Shown: positions 8,631 to 16,665, counted from the first letter of the stretch. The stretch: 48,043 nucleotides of DNA from Acinetobacter terrestris (GCF_004331155.1 NZ_SJNZ01000027.1:1-48043); one strand, 5' to 3'. Translations and numbers: made by a program. Notes: generated by a model not told the origin, from the letters alone.

Positions 8631-9853
8631 TCGAATTTCACCGGTAATTCATTTTTGCTGGCTGTATCATCCGCTGGATGATTCAATGCTGTTTTTTGAA
8701 GTTTTAAGCGTACCCGCACTCCATCTTTTAATGAAGATTCGGCATTAGCCAGTACTTGGTCGCCCTGACTCAAACCTGAAACCACTTCCGACATGGCCAG
8801 ACCACGTAGACCTAAGGTGACTGGCTGATGCTGTATTTTTCCATCACGCACCAGCAGCACTACGGCCTTATTGCCTTTGATGCTGCTTAAAGCATCATTG
8901 GGAATGGTTAATGCTCGCTCACGTCTGCCCGTTTCGACATTTACCGACACCGTCATATCTTGACGCAGAAAATCTGGCACGGGATCAACCGTTAATCTCA
9001 CCTCTACCGTCCCGCGCTGTGGATCGATACTCGGTGCAATAAAATTAATACGGGCGGGAAAAGACTGGTCAGGGTACGAATCGGCAATCACGGCTGCATT
9101 TTGCTGCAAGGCAAGCCGGGATAAGTTTCTTTCATCCAGCGGCACCCGAATTTCGGTATTGCCATTCAGTGCAATGGTAAATAAGGTCCGGCCGGGCTGG
9201 ATCAGATCGCCCGGCTCCACATCGCGGGTCAGCACCGTACCTGCAACACCAGCACGTATTTTTGTTTTGGCCAGCTGGGCCTGTGCTGCGACAAGCTGTT
9301 CGCGAAGCTTCGCTTCCTCGACTTGACCTGGGGCCAGTGCGGCTGCTTTTAAGCGTGTTGACTCAAAATTATTACGCGCGACTCGTTCCGCTTCTACCGC
9401 CTGTTCTATTTCTTCAGCCGACAGTATCCCGGCTTCTGCATTACGTCTACGCGCTGCTTCCCGGCTGGCCTGTTCCAGTTGCGCTTTGGCACTGGCCAAT
9501 TCTGCCGCTGCCTGTGGACGTCTGCTGCTTGCCAGTTCGGTCAGTGCAACTTCAGCTTGCCGCACCTGGGCAAGCAGTTCATCCGATTTCAGCACCACTA
9601 GCAGGTCACCTGGTGAAACCTGATCCCCTTCCTGTACCAGTCGCTCAAGGACCACACCGGTAATTTCACTGCCCACCTGCGCACGTGATACTGTCGCTAC
9701 TCGTCCAGTTGCCACCACGGTTTGCACCAGAGGCGTCGATGCAATGCGATAACCTGTCAACAGCGGTCCCTGCCACCATCGAAACAGAGCAAATCCCGCT
9801 GCAAGTATGAGCAGTACGATAATAATCACAGATTTATAGCGAGCAACGCGCAA
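8627..9853 (-). CDS. HlyD/RND-type periplasmic membrane-fusion protein of the ABC exporter
   Basis: About 408 residues: an N-terminal anchor (SVIIIVLLILAAGFALF), a split biotinyl-lipoyl domain (VGSEITGVVLERL...AGVAGTVLTRDVEPGD), an Ala/Glu/Arg-rich alpha-hairpin and a beta-barrel/MPD region to the C-terminus. It bridges the inner-membrane permease to an outer-membrane channel. TTG at 9853 is preferred because GGAGAGG lies 4 bases upstream. The frame can extend to TTG 9892 without a better ribosome site. It is the first gene of the operon. The high GC and Arg/Ala-rich coding differ from the flanking genes, a sign of separate ancestry. Confidence 0.85.
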   Translation of the reverse strand: MRVARYKSVIIIVLLILAAGFALFRWWQGPLLTGYRIASTPLVQTVVATGRVATVSRAQVGSEITGVVLERLVQEGDQVSPGDLLVVLKSDELLAQVRQAEVALTELASSRRPQAAAELASAKAQLEQASREAARRRNAEAGILSAEEIEQAVEAERVARNNFESTRLKAAALAPGQVEEAKLREQLVAAQAQLAKTKIRAGVAGTVLTRDVEPGDLIQPGRTLFTIALNGNTEIRVPLDERNLSRLALQQNAAVIADSYPDQSFPARINFIAPSIDPQRGTVEVRLTVDPVPDFLRQDMTVSVNVETGRRERALTIPNDALSSIKGNKAVVLLVRDGKIQHQPVTLGLRGLAMSEVVSGLSQGDQVLANAESSLKDGVRVRLKLQKTALNHPADDTASKNELPVKFD

Positions 9854-9892
9854 TGAGCCTCTCCAGTTCAGTTTAAAAGCATCATACTGCAA

Positions 9893-10164
9893 TTGGCAGA
9901 GCAGCTGTATTTCTATTGTTTTATACTTTGATAAAAACCTACAATTCTCTAATCCGTTTTGCAGCGTTTTGTAGCCTGTTAAGTTTAGACCCTAATCCAG
10001 CAGATTCCAGTCTCAGGATAAATTTTTGCTAAAGGCTGGTTTAGTGGACTGGAGAGCAGGATAAATTGATAAAGCTTGAGAAGCCATTTTTAGAGGTATT
10101 GATATCTTTTATTCAATGCTCAATCAAAGCATCAATTAAAATAGCGCAGCAATTAAATTAATAT
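9893..10164. other. Intergenic region before the guanidine-locus ABC genes
   Basis: No gene seen. It contains short repeats such as CTGGTTTAGTGGACTGG and the inverted pair ATGCT...AGCAT near 10116-10132. This is a possible site for an activator of the sigma-54 promoter that follows, but no match to a known box is convincing. Confidence 0.3.
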
Positions 10165-10184
10165 TCTGGCATTCATTTTGCTTA
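10165..10184 (+). promoter_or_regulatory. Sigma-54 promoter for the ABC permease/ATPase/dioxygenase operon
   Basis: TCTGGCATTCATTTTGCTT has GG at 10168-10169 and GC at 10180-10181 with exactly ten bases between, as required for RpoN promoters. It lies 50 bases upstream of the permease ATG. The predicted start point is near 10193. Confidence 0.68.
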
Positions 10185-10185
10185 A

Positions 10186-10217
10186 CAATATTACGTTTTA
10201 TGAAAATAGTAATATTG
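10186..10217. repeat. Inverted repeat over the predicted transcription start
   Basis: Perfect 9-bp arms CAATATTAC and GTAATATTG separated by 14 bases. It begins 5 bases after the sigma-54 -12 element and ends just before the GGGG that may act as ribosome site. This could be an operator for a local repressor, perhaps the NikR-like protein at 19509, whose family binds widely spaced half-sites. Assignment is speculative. Confidence 0.45.
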
Positions 10218-10229
10218 GGGCAAATATAG

Positions 10230-11174
10230 ATGAGTTATGTTGCAAAAGAACTCAGTCAAAGGAACAAGCTTTTACTCGGCTTATCATCTTTCCTGATCCC
10301 TATTCTGATTTGGTGTGCAGTCAGCTATTTGCCTTTTATTTGGCATCCACAAGTACAGATTACCCATTCAGGCAGCGTGACCTATTTACAAGCCGAGAGC
10401 CGCGTCGATAGAAATACCTTCTATCGTGAAGCGCAAAATGCCGTGAATGCCGGACTGGTCCCGCCACAAGGCAAATTGGTGAATCCGATTTATTTACCTG
10501 CCCCGCATGAAGTTGCCACAGCCTTAGTCACTGCCTTTGTTACACCACCGGTACAAGCGGATGCACCCTGGTTTCACCAAAGCTTATGGCACAGTATTAA
10601 AATTGTCTTTACGGCTTTTTTCATTGCCTCTCTGGTCGGTATTCCTTTAGGCATTTTATGTGGTTTTTCATCAAGCATTTCGCAGCTGACCGAACCCTTT
10701 GTTGAGTTTTTCCGTTATTTGCCTGCACCCGCCTTTGGTGCTTTGGCGGTTGCCATTTTAGGGATCAATGATGCACCAAAAATTGCCATCATTGTGATTG
10801 GGACGCTGTTTCAACAAATTTTGATTATTGCCAATACCACTCGGATGGTCGATCGTGGCCTGATTGAAGCCGGATACACCTTAGGCACCAATAAACTCAA
10901 AAGTCTATTTCACGTGGTCATTCCTGCTGCATTACCCGATATTTACCGAGATTTACGCGTGCTTTTGGGCTGGGCCTGGACCTACCTGATTGTATCTGAG
11001 CTGATTGGCACAACTTCAGGGATCACCTGGTTTATTACTCAACAAGCGCGTTATCAAAACTTTGACAATGTCTATGCAGCAATTTTGATTATTGGTGTGA
11101 TTGGACTGTTATGCGATGTAATTTTAATGAAACTCGGGCAACACATGTTTAAGTGGAAAGCAGGAGCAAAATAA
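10230..11174 (+). CDS. ABC transporter permease (SsuC/TauC-like; guanidine/urea-carboxylase-linked type)
   Basis: 314 residues. One N-terminal membrane helix (~15-35), a periplasmic loop of about 85 residues, then a BPD_transp_1 domain with five to six helices. The EAA loop is EAGYTLGTNKLKSLFHVVIPAALPDI, cited in part (EAGYTLGTNK, VIPAALPDI), the contact site for the ATPase. This nitrate/sulfonate/taurine-class permease is the kind found repeatedly beside urea/guanidine carboxylase genes. Its binding protein is encoded separately at 16666-17688. Its stop overlaps the ATPase start by one base. Guanidine or a substituted guanidine is the inferred cargo. Confidence 0.82.
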   Translation: MSYVAKELSQRNKLLLGLSSFLIPILIWCAVSYLPFIWHPQVQITHSGSVTYLQAESRVDRNTFYREAQNAVNAGLVPPQGKLVNPIYLPAPHEVATALVTAFVTPPVQADAPWFHQSLWHSIKIVFTAFFIASLVGIPLGILCGFSSSISQLTEPFVEFFRYLPAPAFGALAVAILGINDAPKIAIIVIGTLFQQILIIANTTRMVDRGLIEAGYTLGTNKLKSLFHVVIPAALPDIYRDLRVLLGWAWTYLIVSELIGTTSGITWFITQQARYQNFDNVYAAILIIGVIGLLCDVILMKLGQHMFKWKAGAK

Positions 11175-12067
11175 TGACAACAGAATTAAAGCCAGAAGCA
11201 TTTGATGCACAGCAGTATTTTGAGCGCATCTATGCTCGCCCGGTCATTTTAGAAGCAAAAAAACTCAGCCAAGTGTTTGGAACAGGCAAAGCGCAGCGCA
11301 CCGTTTTAAATCAACTGGATTTAAAAATTCACAAGCGCGAATTTATTTGTGTGATTGGACCATCGGGCTGTGGCAAATCGACCTTTAGCCGGGTCGTGGC
11401 CGGACTTGATGGCTACAGCAGTGGCGAGATTCTAGTCGATGGCCAGCCGATTCATGGCCCGAGTCCAGAGCGCGGTATGGTCTTTCAAGGCTACACTCTA
11501 TTTCCATGGAAAACGGTTAAAGAAAATGTGATGTTTGGCCCCAAAATGAAGGGGCAAAGTCATGCCAGTGCCGAAGCGCATGCGCGTGAATGGATCAACA
11601 TTATTGGCTTAGAAAAATACGAAAACCATTATCCGAATGAGCTATCGGGTGGGATGAAACAACGTGTTGCGATTGCCCGCGCATTGGTCAATGAACCAAA
11701 GATTCTACTGATGGATGAACCTTTTGGTGCATTAGATCCACATACACGACAAAAAATGCAGCGACACTTGATGGACTTATGGCAAAACATTGATATCACC
11801 ATTATTTTTGTCACTCATGATATGGATGAAGCAATTTTACTGGCCGATCGGATTGTGGCGTTAAAGGCCAATCCGGGTGAAATTAAAGAAATTATCGAAG
11901 TTGATTTACCACGCCCTCGTTCGCCGGAGCTGTTACTCACCCCAGAATTTAAACGCTTACGTGAACGGGTCGATTTTCTGGTCCATGCACAAGAAGACGA
12001 ACTTGATCCTGCGCTGGAAGATCTACCGGTTATTCCACGCATGACCAAAGTCAGCACGACAAAATAA
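11174..12067 (+). CDS. ABC transporter ATPase (SsuB/TauB-like), partner of the upstream permease
   Basis: About 297 residues: Walker A GPSGCGKST, signature LSGGMKQR, Walker B ILLMDEPFGALD and H-loop FVTHDMDEA, followed by a C-terminal extension of ~40 residues. ATG 11174 is chosen because CAGGAG sits 8 bases upstream; the frame is open 21 bases further back. It forms the energy module of the importer with the permease. The gene ends 10 bases before the guanidine-II riboswitch. Confidence 0.85.
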   Translation: MTTELKPEAFDAQQYFERIYARPVILEAKKLSQVFGTGKAQRTVLNQLDLKIHKREFICVIGPSGCGKSTFSRVVAGLDGYSSGEILVDGQPIHGPSPERGMVFQGYTLFPWKTVKENVMFGPKMKGQSHASAEAHAREWINIIGLEKYENHYPNELSGGMKQRVAIARALVNEPKILLMDEPFGALDPHTRQKMQRHLMDLWQNIDITIIFVTHDMDEAILLADRIVALKANPGEIKEIIEVDLPRPRSPELLLTPEFKRLRERVDFLVHAQEDELDPALEDLPVIPRMTKVSTTK

Positions 12068-12077
12068 ATTTTAAGGC

Positions 12078-12124
12078 TTGTGGGACGACCCAGAGGTTTT
12101 CAAGCTGTGTTGGACGACCAACAA
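12078..12124 (+). ncRNA. Guanidine-II (mini-ykkC) riboswitch
   Basis: Two short hairpins with identical ACGA loops: TGGG-ACGA-CCCA at 12081-12092 and TGTTGG-ACGA-CCAACA at 12108-12123. Paired stem-loops with ACGR loops, joined by a short linker and close to a ribosome site, define the guanidine-II riboswitch, where two loops kiss and bind guanidinium. Here the second hairpin ends 3 bases before the TTGAGG ribosome site of the dioxygenase gene. Guanidine should therefore free translation of the dioxygenase and its followers. It sits inside the operon, between the ATPase and dioxygenase genes. Confidence 0.9.
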
Positions 12125-12138
12125 TTGAGGTGATTGCG

Positions 12139-13146
12139 ATGCAAACGCACTATGTACTCCCCCTTGTTGATATATCAAAACTGCAAAGTTCTGCACGCTC
12201 CGATCGGCTTAAAGTCGCGTCAGCTCTGGATAAAGCCTGTAAAGACACCGGTTTTTTATATTTAACGGGTGAACAGTTTAATTTTGAATATGCTCAAGAT
12301 TTAATTCAGGTCACCAAAGCGTATTTTGAGCAAGATCTTGCGCTTAAAATGCAGCGTTATATTGGCTTATCCAAAAACCATAGCGGTTATGTACCGGTTG
12401 GAGAAGAACAGTTTTCTGGACAGAGTTATGATTTAAAGGAAGCCTTTGATGTCAATTATGATTATCAAGGTGCAAAAACTGACTGTCCACTACTCGGGCC
12501 TACCCTTTGGCCCGATAATGCCCAATTTAAGTGCATCGTGAGTCAGTATTACCAGCATTTACGGGGTATTAGCCAACAGATTTTCCGCAGTTTTGCTTTA
12601 GCATTGGGTGTCAATGAAGATTTCTTTGATGCCAAAATTACTGATGCGCCGAGCCAGTTGCGCTTAATTCATTATCCCTACAATCCCGAGATCAAGGATG
12701 CCGCAGGAATTGGGGCGCATACCGATTATGAGTGCTTTACCTTGCTTTTACCGACGGCGCCGGGTTTACAAGTATTGAATAAACAAGGTGAATGGCTGGA
12801 TATTCCGCTCATTGAAAATACCCTGGTGATGAATATTGGCGACATGATGGAAATTTTGTCCAATGGTAAATATTTGGCCACCAAGCATCGGGTTAAAAAA
12901 GTCGGTGAAGAGCGTTATTCCTTCCCGCTGTTTTGTGCCTGCAATTACGACACCGTGATTGAGCCTATTGTGGAAACAGATGTTCCTCGATATTCCGCTT
13001 TAATTGGGGGTGAGCATTTATTTAATCAAACGGCGCAAACCTTTCAATATTTAAAGCAACGGATTGCATCGGGCGAACTGATATTAAAAAATGCAGTACC
13101 GCTGTCTTCATTCGGTTTAGATGAAATAGCGGAGGGAACGGCATGA
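12139..13146 (+). CDS. Fe(II)/2-oxoglutarate-dependent dioxygenase (isopenicillin N synthase-like)
   Basis: 335 residues. The N-terminal DIOX_N domain is followed by a double-stranded beta-helix core with iron ligands His194 and Asp196 (GAHTDYE) and His250 (LATKHRVKK), and the 2-oxoglutarate-binding Arg259-x-Ser261 (ERYSF). ATG 12139 is preferred over GTG 12130 since TTGAGG is 8 bases upstream. Related plant and bacterial enzymes hydroxylate the carbon next to a guanidino group (for example homoarginine), releasing free guanidine. Control by a guanidine-II riboswitch suggests it acts on guanidine or a substituted guanidine. The exact substrate is not readable from sequence. Confidence 0.85.
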   Translation: MQTHYVLPLVDISKLQSSARSDRLKVASALDKACKDTGFLYLTGEQFNFEYAQDLIQVTKAYFEQDLALKMQRYIGLSKNHSGYVPVGEEQFSGQSYDLKEAFDVNYDYQGAKTDCPLLGPTLWPDNAQFKCIVSQYYQHLRGISQQIFRSFALALGVNEDFFDAKITDAPSQLRLIHYPYNPEIKDAAGIGAHTDYECFTLLLPTAPGLQVLNKQGEWLDIPLIENTLVMNIGDMMEILSNGKYLATKHRVKKVGEERYSFPLFCACNYDTVIEPIVETDVPRYSALIGGEHLFNQTAQTFQYLKQRIASGELILKNAVPLSSFGLDEIAEGTA

Positions 13147-14030
13147 ACCTGTTCGACGTTCTCCAGAAAATCCCCGAAAGCCAAACCACTGCTGGCCCGA
13201 TCCCATCTTACTTGTATGGTGCATTCAGACGGAAGAGTATTAGTTTTTTTAATGGCCTGACAGATGAAGATAGCATTGTGTATTGGTTTCAATCGCGCAG
13301 TTTCACCATCGATTTACGCTTAAAACATCGTACCGAAACACCTGCACATGAACGTCAGGGCTGGATTGGCAACACGCTTTGGGATGCCGAGCAAGCATTG
13401 CTTTCATGGCAGGTTGCTGACACTGCAAATTACCAGAACCATGTGCAATGGCCTGAGCCAGCAAAACTGCATGCCATCGGTAACTGTATTTTGGAGTTTT
13501 CACCCAGCAATGTATATGTGGAAGACTGGCGTCAGCAAGTCCATTCAGGTCTGTATTTAGGCCTTCGATTAAAAATGGCAGTTGATGTTGAACATGGCGA
13601 ACAGCTGAAAATGGATGGCGGCTTGATTATCTGTGATCGACACGTAGCCTATACACTGACGCGTTTACCGGAAATACAAAATCTCGTGAGTCATTTGGAT
13701 CTAGCTGCAGAGGGTCTGGAAACCCATATGATTGAACAGATTGAAAGCTTTGAAGTATCTATAGGCACTGATGGTCACACGAAATCTTATTCAACCTCAT
13801 CTGAGCAAAGCGATCAGCCATTTAATTTTGACGCTTTTGACATCATCAATGATTCCACTTTAAAGCAACGTACGTGGTTAAACGGGCGTCAAATTGATTT
13901 GATTTTTGACATTGATATCTATCAGTCAAATTACCTGTTTCAACAGCAGACGTGTACTACGCCAGAGAGTGAACACTGGTTAAATTCTGAACAAAGTCAC
14001 CTCTTACATCACGCTCAATTGACCCTGTAG
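13143..14030 (+). CDS. Uncharacterised protein coupled to the dioxygenase
   Basis: 295 residues, no family recognised. There is no signal peptide or membrane segment, and Trp is frequent, with beta-strand-like stretches (SIVYWFQSRSFTIDLRL; HSGLYLGLRLKMAV). The segment RQGWIGNTLWDAEQALLSW and the alternating hydrophobic pattern would suit a small beta-barrel (lipocalin-like), but that is a guess. It starts inside the dioxygenase stop codon (ATGA) with GGAGGG 6 bases upstream, so the two are translationally coupled and under the same guanidine-II riboswitch. A partner, product-handling or second catalytic role with the dioxygenase is inferred from position only. Confidence 0.75.
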   Translation: MNLFDVLQKIPESQTTAGPIPSYLYGAFRRKSISFFNGLTDEDSIVYWFQSRSFTIDLRLKHRTETPAHERQGWIGNTLWDAEQALLSWQVADTANYQNHVQWPEPAKLHAIGNCILEFSPSNVYVEDWRQQVHSGLYLGLRLKMAVDVEHGEQLKMDGGLIICDRHVAYTLTRLPEIQNLVSHLDLAAEGLETHMIEQIESFEVSIGTDGHTKSYSTSSEQSDQPFNFDAFDIINDSTLKQRTWLNGRQIDLIFDIDIYQSNYLFQQQTCTTPESEHWLNSEQSHLLHHAQLTL

Positions 14031-14037
14031 GCGGCCT

Positions 14038-14367
14038 ATGTCTTTTATATATTTATCTATTGCGATTATTGCAGAAGTCATAGCCACTTCTGCATTAAAA
14101 GCATCGAATGGCTTTAGCATTTTATGGCCTGCGATCGCCACGATTATTGGCTATGCCATCGCCTTATTTTTCCTGTCACTGACCATGAAAACCATCCCGA
14201 TGGGCATTGCTTATGCCATCTGGTCAGGTGCCGGCATTATTTTAATCTCAACCGTGGGTTTGCTGGTCTATAAACAACAGCTCGATATTCCTGCTTTAAT
14301 TGGTCTGGGTTTTATGATCGTGGGGATTATCATTATCAATGTCTTTTCCAGCAGTACAGAACTTTAG
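14038..14367 (+). CDS. Small multidrug resistance (SMR) transporter, EmrE-like
   Basis: 109 residues with four membrane helices and the essential Glu13 in the first (IIAEVIATSALKAS). The motif GIAYAIWSGAGIILIS matches the EmrE/Qac subtype more than the Gdx (SugE) guanidinium-exporter subtype, which typically reads GTAYAVWTGIG. The dimer would exchange protons for a small cation. The gene follows the unknown protein by 7 bases and shares the guanidine-II riboswitch, so its natural cargo is probably guanidinium or a hydrophobic substituted guanidinium. A strong terminator follows. Confidence 0.88.
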   Translation: MSFIYLSIAIIAEVIATSALKASNGFSILWPAIATIIGYAIALFFLSLTMKTIPMGIAYAIWSGAGIILISTVGLLVYKQQLDIPALIGLGFMIVGIIIINVFSSSTEL

Positions 14368-14414
14368 ACGTCACGCGACACAAGGTTTGGCAATTACGAC
14401 ACATTGTTTGTCAT

Positions 14415-14443
14415 AAAAAAACCGCCATTGATGGCGGTTTTTT
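14415..14443 (+). terminator. Rho-independent terminator after the SMR gene
   Basis: ACCGCCAT-TG-ATGGCGGT stem followed by TTTTTT. It ends the guanidine-II-controlled operon. Confidence 0.88.
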
Positions 14444-14478
14444 ATCAAGTCAAATATTAATTTTAGAAAACTAAAATT

Positions 14479-14868
14479 TCATGGATTTCGATAAGCTGTA
14501 ATTTTTTTTAATATTCGAGTATCTAATTTAAGTATCTGCAAGATAGTAAATGTATTTTTACCGTCTAATAATATAATACTAATCGTTTGATCGGGGTTTT
14601 CATAACATTGAAAATTTAAGTTTGCTCTTGTAGGCAAGACCTTAAAATGAATATTTTTTTCAGAACGATAGTGATATGTATAGTTTTTCAAAAAACCTGA
14701 TGCTACTTGCTTATTTAAAAGTTTGTACTCTTCTAAATTTTGGGTTTTGAGAAAAAATGAGATAAGTCCTTCACACATATTATGGTGGTGCAGCACTTGC
14801 TGAGCAGGCTTTTCTAATTTACAGGCATTTAATCCAAATAAAGTTAAGACTATCAAAATAATTTTCAC
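14479..14868 (-). CDS. Small putative lipoprotein, unknown function
   Basis: 129 residues. A lipoprotein signal (MKIILIVLTLFGLNAC, Cys16 as the lipidated residue) precedes a Lys-rich mature part with no recognised domain. The mature chain contains two further Cys (CEGL, QCYE) that could pair. It diverges from the MocR-type regulator at 14963 across 94 bases with repeated candidate boxes, so it may be that regulator's target. It interrupts the guanidine locus and shows the AT-rich composition of accessory genes. Confidence 0.65.
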   Translation of the reverse strand: MKIILIVLTLFGLNACKLEKPAQQVLHHHNMCEGLISFFLKTQNLEEYKLLNKQVASGFLKNYTYHYRSEKNIHFKVLPTRANLNFQCYENPDQTISIILLDGKNTFTILQILKLDTRILKKITAYRNP

Positions 14869-14916
14869 ACTAAGTATCCGTTTTTCATCTGAAAAGAGAA
14901 TATCTCTGTTAAAGTA

Positions 14917-14956
14917 ATGGATACAGATACAAAAATATTTAAAAAATGGGTACAGA
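14917..14956. promoter_or_regulatory. Direct repeat, candidate MocR-regulator boxes
   Basis: ATGGATACAGA (14917-14927) and ATGGGTACAGA (14946-14956), 29 bases start to start, with a third inverted half (AGTATCCGT) near 14875. MocR/PdxR-type regulators bind direct repeats close to their own start. The second copy ends 6 bases before the regulator ATG. Confidence 0.5.
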
Positions 14957-14962
14957 CTAGTA

Positions 14963-16390
14963 ATGTTTCAATACCAGATTTTAGCAACTCAATTAATCAA
15001 TAGAATCAAAAATCAAGAGCTAAAGTCTGGACAGAAGATGCTGTCTTTACGTCAGTTTTCTAGACAACAAAACATTAGTATTAACACGGCAAAAAGTTGC
15101 TATGACTTACTAGAAGCTAAAGGCTTTATTTATGCAGTAAATAAGTCAGGATATTTTGTTCAAAATGTTAAAAAAGCAATAAAAGTTTTTAATTTAGCTT
15201 TACCTCAACACTATGATTTTACTCCTGATGTTCAAGAGGTTTCTCATTTGGATCTACAAATTCAGATCCAAGAAGCAGCAACTAAAAAACAAGTAGCTCA
15301 ATTAGGCTCAGTTCAACTTTCTCCAGATTTAATCCCAATCACTCTTTTACAACGATCCCTACTTAGGGCAATTAAGAACAGTAAAGCTGAAGATTTTCTC
15401 TATAGTGATCGACAAGGCCATGCTCTATTACGTAATGCCCTATCTGAGCACTGGGCAGAAGATGGTTTTTATATTGCACCAGAACATATCTATATTAGTA
15501 ATGGGTGTATGCCTGCGCTATCGGTCATAGTTCAAAGACTGACACAAGTCGGAGACAGTATTATCGTGCCAACTCCCAGTTATAATGGTCAGCTACAATT
15601 ATTAGCTTTGTTAAAACGTAAAATTGTGGAAATTCCTGCAAATATAGAAGGCTTTGATTTACAACGCTTAGAACAAGCAATGCAACAATCAGGGGCAAAA
15701 GTCTGTTTACTTACTGCTAATTATCAAAACCCTTTAGGATTTTGCCTATCCAATCAAGATAAAGAAAAAATTGCACAATTAGCGGCTAAATATCAATGTT
15801 ATGTTATTGAAGATGATATTTATGCTGAATGTTGTTTTGATACTCCACGTCCTTTACCAATTAAATATTGGGATGAAAATGGCTATGTCATTTATTGTGG
15901 CTCTATTTCTAAAACAGTATCACCTGCGTATCGTATAGGCTGGTTTTGTATTCCTCAAACTCTCAATTACTTACATGCCAAACTGATCACACAGAATATA
16001 AATGTAAATACCCCCTTACAGCTTGCACTAGCGGATTTAATTTATAGCCGTGCATATCGACAGCATTTAAGTGCCTTACGCCCAAAACTATGTAAACAAG
16101 TCGAAGAGTATCGACAGTTCATCGCTGAGGCTTTTAAGGGCATTACTTTCGGTTTAACCAATCCTCAAGGTGGATATATCTTGTGGTTACAATTTGCAGA
16201 AAAAATAGATAGTTGGGAGATGTATTGTTTTGCTCAACAGCAAGATATTAATATTGTGCCAGGCTTAGTTTTTGGTGTAGGGAGTCGCTATAACAATTGT
16301 ATAAGAATTAATGTAGGGCATTCTCTAACTAATGAAATTAAACAAGCGATACATATACTCGCAAGTTGGGTAAGACAACAATTACTATAA
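14963..16390 (+). CDS. MocR-family regulator: GntR winged helix fused to PLP aminotransferase-like domain
   Basis: 475 residues. Residues 1-70 form the GntR winged helix (SGQKMLSLRQFSRQQNISIN region). Residues ~110-475 are a fold-type I aminotransferase domain with the PLP Lys in SISKTVSPAYRIGW and the Asp/Tyr ring contacts in IEDDIYAEC. MocR proteins sense amines, amino acids or vitamin B6 and regulate neighbouring genes. The N-terminal domain lacks an obvious metabolic partner gene, and the only divergent neighbour is the small lipoprotein gene. It sits between blocks A and B of the guanidine locus, so a link to guanidino-amine sensing is possible but unproven. Confidence 0.87.
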   Translation: MFQYQILATQLINRIKNQELKSGQKMLSLRQFSRQQNISINTAKSCYDLLEAKGFIYAVNKSGYFVQNVKKAIKVFNLALPQHYDFTPDVQEVSHLDLQIQIQEAATKKQVAQLGSVQLSPDLIPITLLQRSLLRAIKNSKAEDFLYSDRQGHALLRNALSEHWAEDGFYIAPEHIYISNGCMPALSVIVQRLTQVGDSIIVPTPSYNGQLQLLALLKRKIVEIPANIEGFDLQRLEQAMQQSGAKVCLLTANYQNPLGFCLSNQDKEKIAQLAAKYQCYVIEDDIYAECCFDTPRPLPIKYWDENGYVIYCGSISKTVSPAYRIGWFCIPQTLNYLHAKLITQNINVNTPLQLALADLIYSRAYRQHLSALRPKLCKQVEEYRQFIAEAFKGITFGLTNPQGGYILWLQFAEKIDSWEMYCFAQQQDINIVPGLVFGVGSRYNNCIRINVGHSLTNEIKQAIHILASWVRQQLL

Positions 16391-16576
16391 TTGGGATTAT
16401 GTGAGTTTCAGCATCGATTTAACACGTAATGAAAACTTATTCTTCAGAAAATGACATTGGTTGTGTCGTTGCCTAATGACATTAGATATCGCAATAGTAT
16501 CTAAATTACTGAATTCTAATTACTGGAAATGACAAACAATGCGTCGCATGACGTTAGATTTTGCATGCAAATAATA

Positions 16577-16600
16577 AAAATCCCCAACTTGGGGATTTTA
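16577..16600. terminator. Bidirectional terminator hairpin
   Basis: AAAATCCCCAACTTGGGGATTTT: a 5-bp GC core with A and T tracts on both sides, suited to ending the MocR gene (+) and backing up the next terminator on the minus strand. Confidence 0.75.
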
Positions 16601-16621
16601 TAACGATGACTTAAAAATCAA

Positions 16622-16649
16622 AGCATCCCAAATTAAGCTTTGGGATGCT
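16622..16649 (-). terminator. Terminator of the ABC lipoprotein/allophanate hydrolase operon
   Basis: AGCATCCCAAA and its complement separated by four bases, 17 bases after the lipoprotein gene stop on the minus strand. A T-rich stretch follows in that direction. Confidence 0.72.
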
Positions 16650-16665
16650 GAACTTCAGGCCATAC

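Noticed and set aside
9262..9663. Plus-strand 133-codon frame opposite the membrane-fusion gene
   Set aside because: Pro/Leu-rich antisense shadow produced by the high GC of the exporter genes.
10178..10411. Plus-strand 77-codon frame starting before the ABC permease
   Set aside because: Overlaps the permease in another frame; its start sits within the sigma-54 promoter.
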